From contig SVGS01000019.1 of assembly GCA_015056205.1 (NCBI GenBank), positions 1-64,000 of the forward strand: a DNA stretch of 64,000 nucleotides, written 5' to 3'. The position numbers were made by a program, and so were the translations under genes. Positions 28,062 through 36,373 of the stretch are shown here, one piece after another; position 1 is the first letter of the stretch, and each line of letters starts with the position of its first letter. The notes under the pieces are model-generated. The model did not search any database. It saw only the letters and a program-made list of their open reading frames with translations, and was not told the origin of the DNA. The DNA comes from Clostridiales bacterium. GTDB taxonomy: Bacteria > Bacillota > Clostridia > Christensenellales > Aristaeellaceae.

Positions 28062-28750
28062 CAATCCTGGTGATTGATACTTCCGGGCCGGTATGCGGCA
28101 CGGCGGTCATGGATGAAAATACAGTCTGGTGTGAATACACAGCACAGAATCATCATACGCATTCCACGAATCTGATGCCGATGGTGGAAGCCGCGCTGCT
28201 GTCTTCCGGCATGCCACTGAGCAGGATGGACGCGATCGCGGCGGTAACCGGACCGGGAAGCTTCACGGGAGTGCGGATCGGCGTAGCGACCGCCAAGGGG
28301 CTGGCTCACGGCGCCGGGCTGCCCTGCATTCCGGTGGACGCGCTGGAAGCCCTGAGCCGGAGCGCGGGGGCTTATGACGGGATCATCTGTCCGATTCAGG
28401 ACGCCAGGGCGGGCCAGGTTTACGGGGCGGCTTTCTGTCAGGGCCGGCGGCTGCTTCCGGACGCGCCGCTGAAGCTGGAGGATTTTCTGGAACGGATTCG
28501 TCCGCTGGGAGAGCGTTTTCTGTTTCTGGGAGACGGAATGCCCGTACACCGGCAGGCCATCGCTGAGAACCTGGGAGATCAGGCGGCGTTCACACCGCCT
28601 CATCTGACGTATCTGCGGCCCTCCGCGGCCGGACAGATCGCGCTGGAGCGCCCCGATCCGGTCGATTATCTGCATCTGGAAGCCACCTATCTGCGCCCGC
28701 CGAACGCGCAGAAGAACCGAAAGCTGCTGGAGGCTATGGCGCATGAGTGA
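28058..28750 (+). CDS. tsaB: tRNA threonylcarbamoyladenosine biosynthesis protein TsaB
   Basis: 230-aa ASKHA-fold partner of TsaD in t6A synthesis. Typical opening ILVIDTSG, then TGPGSFTGVRIGVATAKGLA near residue 65 and PVDALEALS near 98, all diagnostic for TsaB (YeaZ). It overlaps tsaE by 4 bp and rimI by 8 bp. Confidence 0.95.
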   Translation: MTILVIDTSGPVCGTAVMDENTVWCEYTAQNHHTHSTNLMPMVEAALLSSGMPLSRMDAIAAVTGPGSFTGVRIGVATAKGLAHGAGLPCIPVDALEALSRSAGAYDGIICPIQDARAGQVYGAAFCQGRRLLPDAPLKLEDFLERIRPLGERFLFLGDGMPVHRQAIAENLGDQAAFTPPHLTYLRPSAAGQIALERPDPVDYLHLEATYLRPPNAQKNRKLLEAMAHE

Positions 28751-29237
28751 AACGGTCATCCGCTCCATGACTTCAGAGGATCTGGACGCGGTTACGGCGA
28801 TCGAGGCGGAAACCTTCGCGATTCCCTGGAGCCGGGAAAGCTTCCGGCAGGAGCTGGAAAGAAATGTGGCGGCCCGGTACCTGGTAGCGGAAAAAGAGGG
28901 CCGGGTGATCGGATACGCCGGCGCCTGGATCATTCTGGATGAAAGCCATATTACCAATATCGCGATCACCGCTTCCGAACGGGGGAAAGGGATCGGAAGG
29001 AAACTGACGGAGGCGCTGCTGCAGCTGCTGAGCAATCTCGGCGCAGCCTACGCTACGCTGGAAGTACGGGAAAGCAACCTGAGAGCTCAGGGACTCTATC
29101 GGAGCCTGGGCTTTATTCGGGTCGGCCGGCGGAAACGCTATTATGAGGATAACCAGGAGGATGCTTTCCTCATGGTCTGCGATCATATGCCGGATGCCGA
29201 TCCGGACTTCGAGGACGAAAGAACGGTCAGGGAATAA
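28743..29237 (+). CDS. rimI: Ribosomal protein S18-alanine N-acetyltransferase RimI
   Basis: GNAT acetyltransferase of 164 aa. Features are the N-terminal IEAETFAIPWSRESF, the acetyl-CoA loop ASERGKGIGRKL near residue 80 and LEVRESNLRAQGLYRSLGF near 103, matching RimI closely. It completes the common tsaE-tsaB-rimI trio. A short tail after residue 145 is acidic and not part of the family core. Confidence 0.9.
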   Translation: MSETVIRSMTSEDLDAVTAIEAETFAIPWSRESFRQELERNVAARYLVAEKEGRVIGYAGAWIILDESHITNIAITASERGKGIGRKLTEALLQLLSNLGAAYATLEVRESNLRAQGLYRSLGFIRVGRRKRYYEDNQEDAFLMVCDHMPDADPDFEDERTVRE

Positions 29238-29251
29238 GGAGAACAGAGAAG

Positions 29252-31624
29252 ATGAAAAGACGGACGGGATGGATCCTCGGCCTGCTGGCGGCGCTGCTTC
29301 TGCTGGGAGGAAGTGCGGCGGCGGAGGAAGCTCCGGATCTGACGGAACGCTGCACCCTGAAGGTTTCCGCCGCGGCCAAAGGCGGCGAGAAGAGCGTCAC
29401 CGATCAGAATTATGAGACTTTCTGGGAAAGCAAAAAAGAAAAAGACGCGTCGGTCATCATCGATTCCCCGGAACCCATCTACGGGCTGTATCTGTGCTTT
29501 GAACGGATGCCGGATGAATATGTGATTCAGGCCGGCACGGGCGGAAACAGCTGGAAGGATCTTCAGCGCGGCGATACCCGCTTTCACCATATGTACTATG
29601 CGCTGAACGGGGAAACCCGGATCCGGATTCTGGCGGAATCCGGATCCGGGCAGAAAACGTATATGGGGTTCAACGAGATCTTCGTGTTCGGACAGGGAGA
29701 AACGCCGGACTGGGTGCAGCGATGGCAGCCGACCGCGGAGAAAGCGGATATTCTTTTCCTGGCCATGCATCCCGATGACGATCTGCTGTTCATGGGCGGC
29801 GCCATCGCGACCTACGCCGATGAGCTGAAAAAGCAGACGATTGTGGCGTACATGAGCTATAGCAATACGACCCGGCGGAGCGAGGCGCTGAACGGCCTCT
29901 GGACACTGGGAGTCCGGCAGTATCCGGTTTTCCTGGGCATCCGGGACGTATGGTCCGATACGGTGAAGGATGCCTGGAAAAAGGTGGACGGGGGCAAAAC
30001 GGCGCTGTATCATCTGGTCACGGAGCTGTTCCGGAAATATAAACCGGATGTGGTGGTTACGCATGATCTGAACGGAGAGTACGGCCACGCGCAGCATAAA
30101 ATGACGGCACAGACCGCCGTGGACTGCTACACCCAGGCGGCCGATCCGGAAAAGGATCCCGCTTCAGCCGGTGAATACGGGGTATGGCAGGTTCAGAAGC
30201 TGTATCTCCACCTGTACGGGGATGAGAGCAATCAGATCCGGTTCAACTTTGATCTGCCGCTTGCGTCCCTGGGAGGAAAGACCGGGATGGAGATCGCCGC
30301 GGAAGCCTATGCCAAACATGTGACGCAGCAGAATATGGGTCAGAAGATTCACGGTGTCTGGCATCCGTTTTCTGTGGAGGAATACGGCCGGAAGCTGTAT
30401 CCGGCCACGGTGTTCGGCCTCTATGCCAGCGAAGTGGGCCCGGACCGGCTTCACACGGATTTTCTGGAAAACCTGCCCGCGGCCGCGGGCGGACCGACGG
30501 TCCCCGGAGAGGCAGCGGCTCTTCCGGATGAGGAGGACGAGGAGGAAGACGGGGATGACCTGCTGATCGAGGAAGTTGAGACGGCTCCGGCGGAGACGGC
30601 ACAGGAAACCGTACAGGAAACGGAAACCATACCGGAAACGGCACAGGAAACGGAAACCGTTCCGCAATCGGTGGCACAGGAGACCGGAACAGACGAAAGG
30701 ACCCCGGCGGGGACGGAATCCGCCGGAGTTCCCGCGCCGGAGTGGGCGGCCGTATCCCTGAACGCGAAGGGCTTCCTGGACGAGGGCGAATACGTTCTGG
30801 AGAATCCGGAAGAAGGGCACTGGATGTATGTCAGCCCAACCATCCGGGTACAGATCGAGGATACCGTGGTGACCCCGGACAAAAAACATCCTTTCCATTG
30901 CTTCACGGCGCATATCTGGTGCAATCCGGAGAGCGGAGAGCTTCCGCATACGGTTTATTCCAATCCGGATCAGCCGCGGACCGACCCCAAAACCATCGCG
31001 GCCATCGCGGCGGAGCAACGGGTTGTGCTGGCTACCAGCACGGATTATTATACCTATCGGGCCGGCCGGAAAAAGAATACCAAAAGCGTTCATGTTGGGA
31101 TCGAAATCCGCAACGGAGAGATCCTGTGGGACGACGCGCAGATCAAGGCCATGAAAATGCCGAACTATGAGACGCTGGCGCTGATGCGGGACGGAACGGC
31201 GCAAAGCTTTCCTTCCAAAGAGAAGAGCGCCGGGGAATATCTGGCGGAGGGCGCCACGGATGTGTTCACCTTCGGCCCTTGCCTGGTGAAGGACGGAGAA
31301 CTGACGGAGTATCTGAAAACCGCCAATACGGCTTACAATCCGCGGCTGGCCATCGGCGTGGCGGAGCCGGGGCATTATGTGGTAATGGTCTGCGAAGGAC
31401 GGCTGAAACGCTCCAAAGGGGTTCAGATGAACGTGCTGGGCCAGCTGATGAAGGATGCCGGATGCCGGCTGGCCGTCAATATGGACGGCGGTCAGACCGC
31501 GGTGATGGCCTTCATGGGGAAACAGCTGAATCAGGTTTCCTCCGATGTGCCCAAAGGACGGCCTTCGGTTGAAGCCCTGGCCTTCGGTTCCTACGGGGCG
31601 GAGGCTGTGGCAGGCAGCCACTGA
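29252..31624 (+). CDS. Exported PIG-L deacetylase / phosphodiester glycosidase fusion
   Basis: 790-aa secreted protein. Signal peptide 1-23; residues about 30-160 form a discoidin-like beta region; a PIG-L/LmbE deacetylase domain spans about 165-360, with zinc motif HPDDD near 171 and HDLNGEYGHAQH near 275; a low-complexity acidic linker of repeated ETVQET/ETAQET units covers about 425-495. The C-terminal domain (about 505-790) is of the NAGPA phosphodiester glycosidase type, with RNGEILWDD, FTFGPCLVKDGEL and NMDGGQT. The family roles predict N-deacetylation of a GlcNAc-like residue and cleavage of a sugar phosphodiester on an envelope glycan. The C-terminal half is paralogous to the protein at 4829-5791. 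Confidence 0.82.
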   Translation: MKRRTGWILGLLAALLLLGGSAAAEEAPDLTERCTLKVSAAAKGGEKSVTDQNYETFWESKKEKDASVIIDSPEPIYGLYLCFERMPDEYVIQAGTGGNSWKDLQRGDTRFHHMYYALNGETRIRILAESGSGQKTYMGFNEIFVFGQGETPDWVQRWQPTAEKADILFLAMHPDDDLLFMGGAIATYADELKKQTIVAYMSYSNTTRRSEALNGLWTLGVRQYPVFLGIRDVWSDTVKDAWKKVDGGKTALYHLVTELFRKYKPDVVVTHDLNGEYGHAQHKMTAQTAVDCYTQAADPEKDPASAGEYGVWQVQKLYLHLYGDESNQIRFNFDLPLASLGGKTGMEIAAEAYAKHVTQQNMGQKIHGVWHPFSVEEYGRKLYPATVFGLYASEVGPDRLHTDFLENLPAAAGGPTVPGEAAALPDEEDEEEDGDDLLIEEVETAPAETAQETVQETETIPETAQETETVPQSVAQETGTDERTPAGTESAGVPAPEWAAVSLNAKGFLDEGEYVLENPEEGHWMYVSPTIRVQIEDTVVTPDKKHPFHCFTAHIWCNPESGELPHTVYSNPDQPRTDPKTIAAIAAEQRVVLATSTDYYTYRAGRKKNTKSVHVGIEIRNGEILWDDAQIKAMKMPNYETLALMRDGTAQSFPSKEKSAGEYLAEGATDVFTFGPCLVKDGELTEYLKTANTAYNPRLAIGVAEPGHYVVMVCEGRLKRSKGVQMNVLGQLMKDAGCRLAVNMDGGQTAVMAFMGKQLNQVSSDVPKGRPSVEALAFGSYGAEAVAGSH

Positions 31625-31647
31625 AAACGGGAGTACGGAAAGAAAGG

Positions 31648-31675
31648 CGGCCGCACCAAAAAGCGGCCGTTTTTT
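31648..31675 (+). terminator. Intrinsic terminator
   Basis: Stem CGGCCGC/GCGGCCG (7 bp) with an A-rich loop, followed by TTTTTT. It ends the long plus-strand run that began at 24.7 kb. Confidence 0.9.
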
Positions 31676-31735
31676 CAGCGGTCGCCTTTCGGAAAACGGA
31701 TTGATATAACGGGTGATCCCGGAGAAAAAGCGGAA

Positions 31736-32890
31736 TTATTTCTGCGGACTGGGAAAGACCGGCTGCCCGTTGACGGAGATGTCGCCGTCAATCGGAATCA
31801 GCAGATAGCTGCGGCCGTCAATCACGCGGGTTTCCAGCAGATCGGCCTGTTTGGGATCCACTTTGATCGAAACGCTGGGCAGATCCACCTTAAACTGCTT
31901 CGGCGTAACCAGATTGACAGCCGGGATCATCGCGCCGGCGCCAAAGGTGGCGTCAAATCCCTCCTGGAAAGCCTCCACCCGTTCGGGTGACACGCCGCCG
32001 TCCGTCAGAACCCGGGCCACATCCTTCCGGGTCAGCATCAGCGGTTCCGCGTTTTTATCCTGCTCTTCGATCAGGCCGGTGACCGCTTCATGCATTTCCT
32101 GAATCACATCCAGCGAACACTCCGTGCCAAGGCTCTGAGCGAGCAGCATCTGGAAATTTTCCGTCTGCTCGGCGGCCGGCATCACGGCTTCCACGTTGAA
32201 GGCCGCTTTCAGGAACGCCTCATGCGCGTCCCGGCTGTCTTTGCTGAAGAAAAGGATGGTATTCACATCGGCAGCCCCGTCCTCAAAGAGGGGAAACAGG
32301 AACCCCAGCACAGGGGCGCCGGCCAGCCATTCCGGGGCGCGTTCACGGAAAATGCTGTCGGAAGGATCATACCGAAGGGCGGACTTGTCCCGCTTTACGG
32401 GGCAGACGGCGCAGAGAATATAGCTGAAAGAACGATCGGAGTTTTCATAGTCGATTTCCCGGTTCACATTCCGGTTCCGGACGTCCATATGATCATGCAG
32501 CAGCAGAATCAGCCAGTTGTCCGCCGTCTGGGCTTCCTCCACGGACTGCAGATCGGGATGCTCGGCCCGGATGCCGGCGATCAGCCGGGTGAAAAGAGCC
32601 TGCAGGGATTCCTCGTCATTCAGCTCGGTATCCCGCACCCGGAGAAGAAGATCGTCGCTTTCCGCGGGGAAGGCCAGGGGCGTCAGGGTTTGCCCGATCT
32701 GGCCGGAGAGCACTTTCCTGAAAATGGACATATAATTCTCGTTTTCCTGCTCATAGAGCGTGGCCACGGGAAGCTCAAAGCTGGTGATCGGGTTGCCGAT
32801 ATAATCGACGTAGCAGCCGCAGATCAGAGAGGGATTGCGCTTGTCAGGATTCAGGCGGCGTTTGATTTCAGACAGGTCATGCTGGTTCAT
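31736..32890 (-). CDS. DUF4317 family protein
   Basis: 384-aa protein recognised by its start (LSEIKRRLNP, then CGCYVD), the hallmark of the Clostridia family DUF4317. No catalytic motif, signal peptide or membrane segment is visible. A helical, acidic middle part (about 85-125 and 230-290) and a C-terminal strand-rich part (VDLPSVSIKVDP onward) can be distinguished. It has its own promoter (32932-32960) and is monocistronic. Function is unknown in the family as far as I know. Confidence 0.8.
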   Translation of the reverse strand: MNQHDLSEIKRRLNPDKRNPSLICGCYVDYIGNPITSFELPVATLYEQENENYMSIFRKVLSGQIGQTLTPLAFPAESDDLLLRVRDTELNDEESLQALFTRLIAGIRAEHPDLQSVEEAQTADNWLILLLHDHMDVRNRNVNREIDYENSDRSFSYILCAVCPVKRDKSALRYDPSDSIFRERAPEWLAGAPVLGFLFPLFEDGAADVNTILFFSKDSRDAHEAFLKAAFNVEAVMPAAEQTENFQMLLAQSLGTECSLDVIQEMHEAVTGLIEEQDKNAEPLMLTRKDVARVLTDGGVSPERVEAFQEGFDATFGAGAMIPAVNLVTPKQFKVDLPSVSIKVDPKQADLLETRVIDGRSYLLIPIDGDISVNGQPVFPSPQK

Positions 32891-32931
32891 GGAGAAAAAA
32901 CATCCTTTCCGTATAAAAAGTAAACGGGATT

Positions 32932-32960
32932 ATTTTACCCGGAAGTTTTCAGGATTGCAA
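32932..32960 (-). promoter_or_regulatory. Sigma-A promoter for DUF4317 gene
   Basis: On the minus strand, TTGCAA, 17-bp spacer, TAAAAT; about 40 bases of leader before the start codon at 32890. Confidence 0.75.
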
Positions 32961-32972
32961 GAAAGGGATCGG

Positions 32973-33002
32973 TTGACACGGGAATTTTGAAAGCGGTATG
33001 AT
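32973..33002 (+). promoter_or_regulatory. Plus-strand promoter-like sequence facing the 3' end of the GH43 gene
   Basis: TTGACA, 18-bp spacer, TATGAT. It has no plus-strand gene downstream for 1 kb and would transcribe antisense to the GH43 gene. It may be a chance match. Confidence 0.35.
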
Positions 33003-33010
33003 AGCGGGTG

Positions 33011-33871
33011 TTACGGATCCAGCTGAACCGGCGTGAAACGGGGACGTTCCAGCAGATGGGTGTTCGGGCTGTGGAGCGCCAGATACAGGCGGCCGTCCAG
33101 GGCCCGGAAGATCATGCCGTGACCTCCGTCCTCCAGAAACAGGGGCTTCAGCTGCGTGAAATGCCCGTCGATATTCCGGTTATCCGAAATCGCCAGGCCC
33201 TGGGCGTATCCTTTTTCGGAAAAGCCGGACCAGAGACACAGCAGGGCCCCGTCGTCTCTGCGCCAGAGAAAGGGTCCGTCCGTGACATAACCGGTTCTGC
33301 CGGAAGAATGGCGGATTTCCCGGCTCCAGGGAGCGTCGGATGCCCGGAAGAGGAGAAAAGGCTCCCCTGCGGCCGATTTCAGATCCTCTGCAAGCGGAAG
33401 GGCCAGGATTTCGCCGTCTCCCGCCTGCACCCATTCGTGGCAGAAGACCATATACGGACGGCCTTCCGGCGATACATAAAAGGTGCCGTCGAGACATTCC
33501 CAGTCCGCAGGCGTCACGGCGCCTTCCGACCAGGGAACGAAGGGCCCGAGCGGAGAGGATGCCCGGAGAATGGCCGTGCCGCGGCGCCGGGTTTCGCTTT
33601 TGAAACTGGCGAACATGTAAAAGGCGCCCCGCCAGGGATGAACCTCCGGCGCCCAGTAATTCCGGTCCGCCCAAAAGGAGCCGTCATTCTGAAAACAGAC
33701 GGCGGGACCTTCCCAGGAGGCCAGATCCCGGCCGGCATAGACGTCAAAGCCGTCGGCCGGGCCCCAGCAGGTTTCACCGCGGGTGCCGTAAAGATAATAC
33801 ACCCCCTGATGAACCAGAACAAAGGGGTCCCGGATATTGATCTGATCGGTTCGCAGCATGGGACGATTCAT
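33011..33871 (-). CDS. Glycoside hydrolase family 43-like protein
   Basis: 286-aa five-bladed propeller enzyme, cytoplasmic (no signal peptide). The catalytic-base Asp15 lies in NIRDPFVLV and blade motifs include YWAPEVHPWRGAFYMFAS near residue 71. The element TDGPFLW near 200 stands where most GH43 enzymes have EGP with the acid glutamate, so the acid may be another residue or the enzyme belongs to a divergent subfamily. GHGMIFRALDG near 250 is the late-blade motif. Family substrates are xylo- and arabino-oligosaccharides, consistent with the nearby GH10 and GH31 genes. It is transcribed from a promoter divergent from the next gene. Confidence 0.8.
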   Translation of the reverse strand: MNRPMLRTDQINIRDPFVLVHQGVYYLYGTRGETCWGPADGFDVYAGRDLASWEGPAVCFQNDGSFWADRNYWAPEVHPWRGAFYMFASFKSETRRRGTAILRASSPLGPFVPWSEGAVTPADWECLDGTFYVSPEGRPYMVFCHEWVQAGDGEILALPLAEDLKSAAGEPFLLFRASDAPWSREIRHSSGRTGYVTDGPFLWRRDDGALLCLWSGFSEKGYAQGLAISDNRNIDGHFTQLKPLFLEDGGHGMIFRALDGRLYLALHSPNTHLLERPRFTPVQLDP

Positions 33872-33944
33872 CTCCTCTCATGGGACTGAGGTCAGGATCC
33901 GGCGGCCGCCCGGCACACACGGGCGCGGAACGGCCGCCGGGATT

Positions 33945-33973
33945 ATTGTAGCATTCCGGGAAGGAACGATCAA
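33945..33973 (-). promoter_or_regulatory. Sigma-A promoter for GH43 gene
   Basis: On the minus strand, TTGATC, 17-bp spacer, TACAAT. The leader is about 65 bases. Confidence 0.65.
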
Positions 33974-34053
33974 GAAAACTTCGAATCATACCATCGGAAG
34001 AGAACGGTCACCGGAGGCGGCCGGGTAGAAGAGCCGGAAGGGAGAAGAGGAAC

Positions 34054-35514
34054 ATGCTGCCGGAAACAGGTGTGGCTTTCCGTACGGAGGACGAGCGGCT
34101 CCAGCGGGTCTATGACGCGGCGGAGGAAAAGTGCAGGCTGAATCTGAAAAGCTTTGGCCGGGACCGGGTGCTGGTGGAAGGCGGCGGATACGGGAAAATC
34201 TGGCTCGAAACGCAGCCGATGGGCGGGGAGATGTACGCTCTTCGCGATCTGGAAGCGGCGAGGAACAACTGCCTGCTTTTTATGCGGTATCAGCGGGAGG
34301 ACGGAAGACTGCCGGGCTCCATTCAGTGCAGCGACGGGAAAATCATTCCGCAGTTCAATAAGTATCAGGGATTCTGTTTCCCTTTTCCGGCCCTGAATCT
34401 GTACTATCTGTGCGGGAGGGACGAAACCTGGCTGGACCAGCTGCGGGAGACACTGATCCGCTTTGACAGATGTCTGTGGAAGACCCGGCATCTGAACGGA
34501 GACGGCCTGCTTTCCTCCTTCTGCGTCTATGATACCGGGGAGGATCTGGCGGTCCGGTACGGGGACGCCCCCTGCTGGTGGGAGGAGGATATTCCTCCGG
34601 AAGGGTACAGCGTCGTGCCGATGGCCAGCATGGACGTGACCAGCTGGAGCTATGCCGCAAGGGAGACGATCGCCGAAATCTGCAGGATCCGGCAGGATCC
34701 GGCAGAGCAGACCTGGCGGAAAAAAGCGGCGTCCGTGGCTGAATCGCTGCGAAAAGGATTGTGGAATGAAGAAAGGGGAGCGCTGTTTGACCGGGACAGG
34801 AACGGACAGACGATTCCGGTTCTGTGCCACAATACCCTGCGCTGTATGCACTGGGGCAGTATATCCGCGCGGATGGCGGAGCGCTTTGTGAGGGAGCATC
34901 TGCTGAATGCCGGGGAGTTCTGGACGCCTTTTCCCCTGCCCAGCGTCGCGGCAAACGATCCGGCATTCCGCAACGCGCCGGAGAACAACTGGAGCGGTCA
35001 GCCGGAAGGTCTGACGTATCAGCGGGCGATTCTGGCGCTGGAGCGATACGGATACGACGAAATTGTGAATGCGCTGGGCAGGAAGCTGATCGACGCCGTG
35101 GACCGGAACGGCTGCCGCTTTACGCAGCAATACGATCCGTTTACCGGCCGGGCCTCGCTGGTTCACGCGGTGAGCCATCAGCCGGTTTCCGATGCCGGCA
35201 GCGAGCCGGTTCAGGATGCCTATGGCCCGACCATGCTGGCCTGCCTGGAATACATCGCGCACGGGTACGGAATCCATCCGCATCTGGGAACGGTCTGGTT
35301 CAGCCTGGGCTGCGGAAAGCCTTATCAGTATGAGGCGGTTTTTTATCAGCACCGTTACCGGATCGACAGCAGCGGAAAAACCGCGGAAATCACGGTCGAC
35401 GGACGAAGCATCGGCCGGTGGGAATGCGGCTGCCGGGTTGTTACCGGAGAGCGGGGAGAGCTTCTGAAGATCCTCCGGATTACGCCTTCTGCTGAAAGAC
35501 CAGCCCGCTGCTGA
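34054..35514 (+). CDS. (Alpha/alpha)6-barrel glycosidase-like protein (GH37/GH63/MGH1-like)
   Basis: 486 aa, cytoplasmic. The repeating helical pattern and motifs such as WLETQPMGGEMYA, the acidic WWEEDIPPEG stretch, SMDVTSWSYAARE, GLWNEERGALFDRD and NNWSGQPEGLTYQRAI resemble the catalytic half of trehalase, GH63 and MGH1-like glycosidases. A short C-terminal beta segment follows residue 440. No exact family or substrate can be fixed by eye. It is divergent from the GH43 gene, and its last 35 bp overlap the convergent phosphatase gene. Confidence 0.65.
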   Translation: MLPETGVAFRTEDERLQRVYDAAEEKCRLNLKSFGRDRVLVEGGGYGKIWLETQPMGGEMYALRDLEAARNNCLLFMRYQREDGRLPGSIQCSDGKIIPQFNKYQGFCFPFPALNLYYLCGRDETWLDQLRETLIRFDRCLWKTRHLNGDGLLSSFCVYDTGEDLAVRYGDAPCWWEEDIPPEGYSVVPMASMDVTSWSYAARETIAEICRIRQDPAEQTWRKKAASVAESLRKGLWNEERGALFDRDRNGQTIPVLCHNTLRCMHWGSISARMAERFVREHLLNAGEFWTPFPLPSVAANDPAFRNAPENNWSGQPEGLTYQRAILALERYGYDEIVNALGRKLIDAVDRNGCRFTQQYDPFTGRASLVHAVSHQPVSDAGSEPVQDAYGPTMLACLEYIAHGYGIHPHLGTVWFSLGCGKPYQYEAVFYQHRYRIDSSGKTAEITVDGRSIGRWECGCRVVTGERGELLKILRITPSAERPARC

Positions 35515-36166
35515 TGTTCAGCGTGTGAGCGGTATCGTTGAAGAGCTCAATTCTGGGATGGACATATTCGCCCTTCCGGACGGGAAATTCCAGAATAATA
35601 ATCGAAGTAAACTCGTAGGGCATCACCGTGCAGACATACGGAAAAGGAAGCGCCAGCAGATGCGCCAGGACGCAGGCCCCCGAACCGCCGTGGCTGAAAA
35701 CCGCGATGGTTTTCTGCCGGTCTGTTTCACAGAAATAACGCGTGCCTTCATGGCGGTATCCCTGCCCGCGCAAAAGCTCATCGAACCGTAGGCTGATCCC
35801 GTCCAGATACCGGACAGCCGTGTTCTTTTCAAACAGGGGATGATGACGCCAGTCCTGATGATAAAAATCAAAATTATCCGATGAAATCATCCGGTCGCTG
35901 ACGGTCCACGGATGCCCTTCATACGGAATTCCGGGGCCGCCCCAGGAAATTTCATGCATGAAGTCCAGCGTACGGACGGGCAGATTCAGCAGCTCCGCGG
36001 TACAGGCCGCGGTTTCCGAAGCCCGCCCCATGGGAGAAGCGTAGATTTCCCCGATTCCCTCCCGGGCCAGGCGCCGGGCGGCGGCTTCCGCCTGCAGCTT
36101 TCCCGTCGGAGTCAGACAATCTTTTTCATAATCCGGTTCGCCGTGACGGACAAAAATGATGCGCAT
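35480..36166 (-). CDS. Histidine phosphatase family protein
   Basis: 228-aa phosphoglycerate-mutase-like phosphatase. The phosphohistidine motif is R7-H8-G9-E10; the second histidine is in FSHGGSG near residue 165; the SPMGRASETA block near 45 is typical. Substrate is unknown and could be a sugar phosphate given the location. The 3' end overlaps the upstream glycosidase gene tail to tail. A TATAAT on the minus strand (36190-36195) may be its -10, with no clear -35. Confidence 0.85.
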   Translation of the reverse strand: MRIIFVRHGEPDYEKDCLTPTGKLQAEAAARRLAREGIGEIYASPMGRASETAACTAELLNLPVRTLDFMHEISWGGPGIPYEGHPWTVSDRMISSDNFDFYHQDWRHHPLFEKNTAVRYLDGISLRFDELLRGQGYRHEGTRYFCETDRQKTIAVFSHGGSGACVLAHLLALPFPYVCTVMPYEFTSIIILEFPVRKGEYVHPRIELFNDTAHTLNISSGLVFQQKA

Positions 36167-36307
36167 ACGGTTTCTCCTGTTTTTTTCTGATTATACTCTT
36201 TTACCGTCTGAGCTGTACAGAGGAAAGGAAGAAAATCAAAATAATTGCTATCTGACAGCTGAAAATGGTTTTTTACAAGAATGTTTCTTTTGAGCACAAG
36301 AAAAGTA

Positions 36308-36316
36308 TGGTATACT
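36308..36316 (+). promoter_or_regulatory. Extended -10 promoter for GH10 gene
   Basis: TGGTATACT, with a poor -35 (TTTTGA 17 bp upstream). The same TATGGTATACTG string occurs before the gene at 45823. Confidence 0.55.
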
Positions 36317-36373
36317 GAATCTGATTTTACACTGCAAAAACAGTTCCGGCCGGCAGGCAGGAGGAAACAGAAG

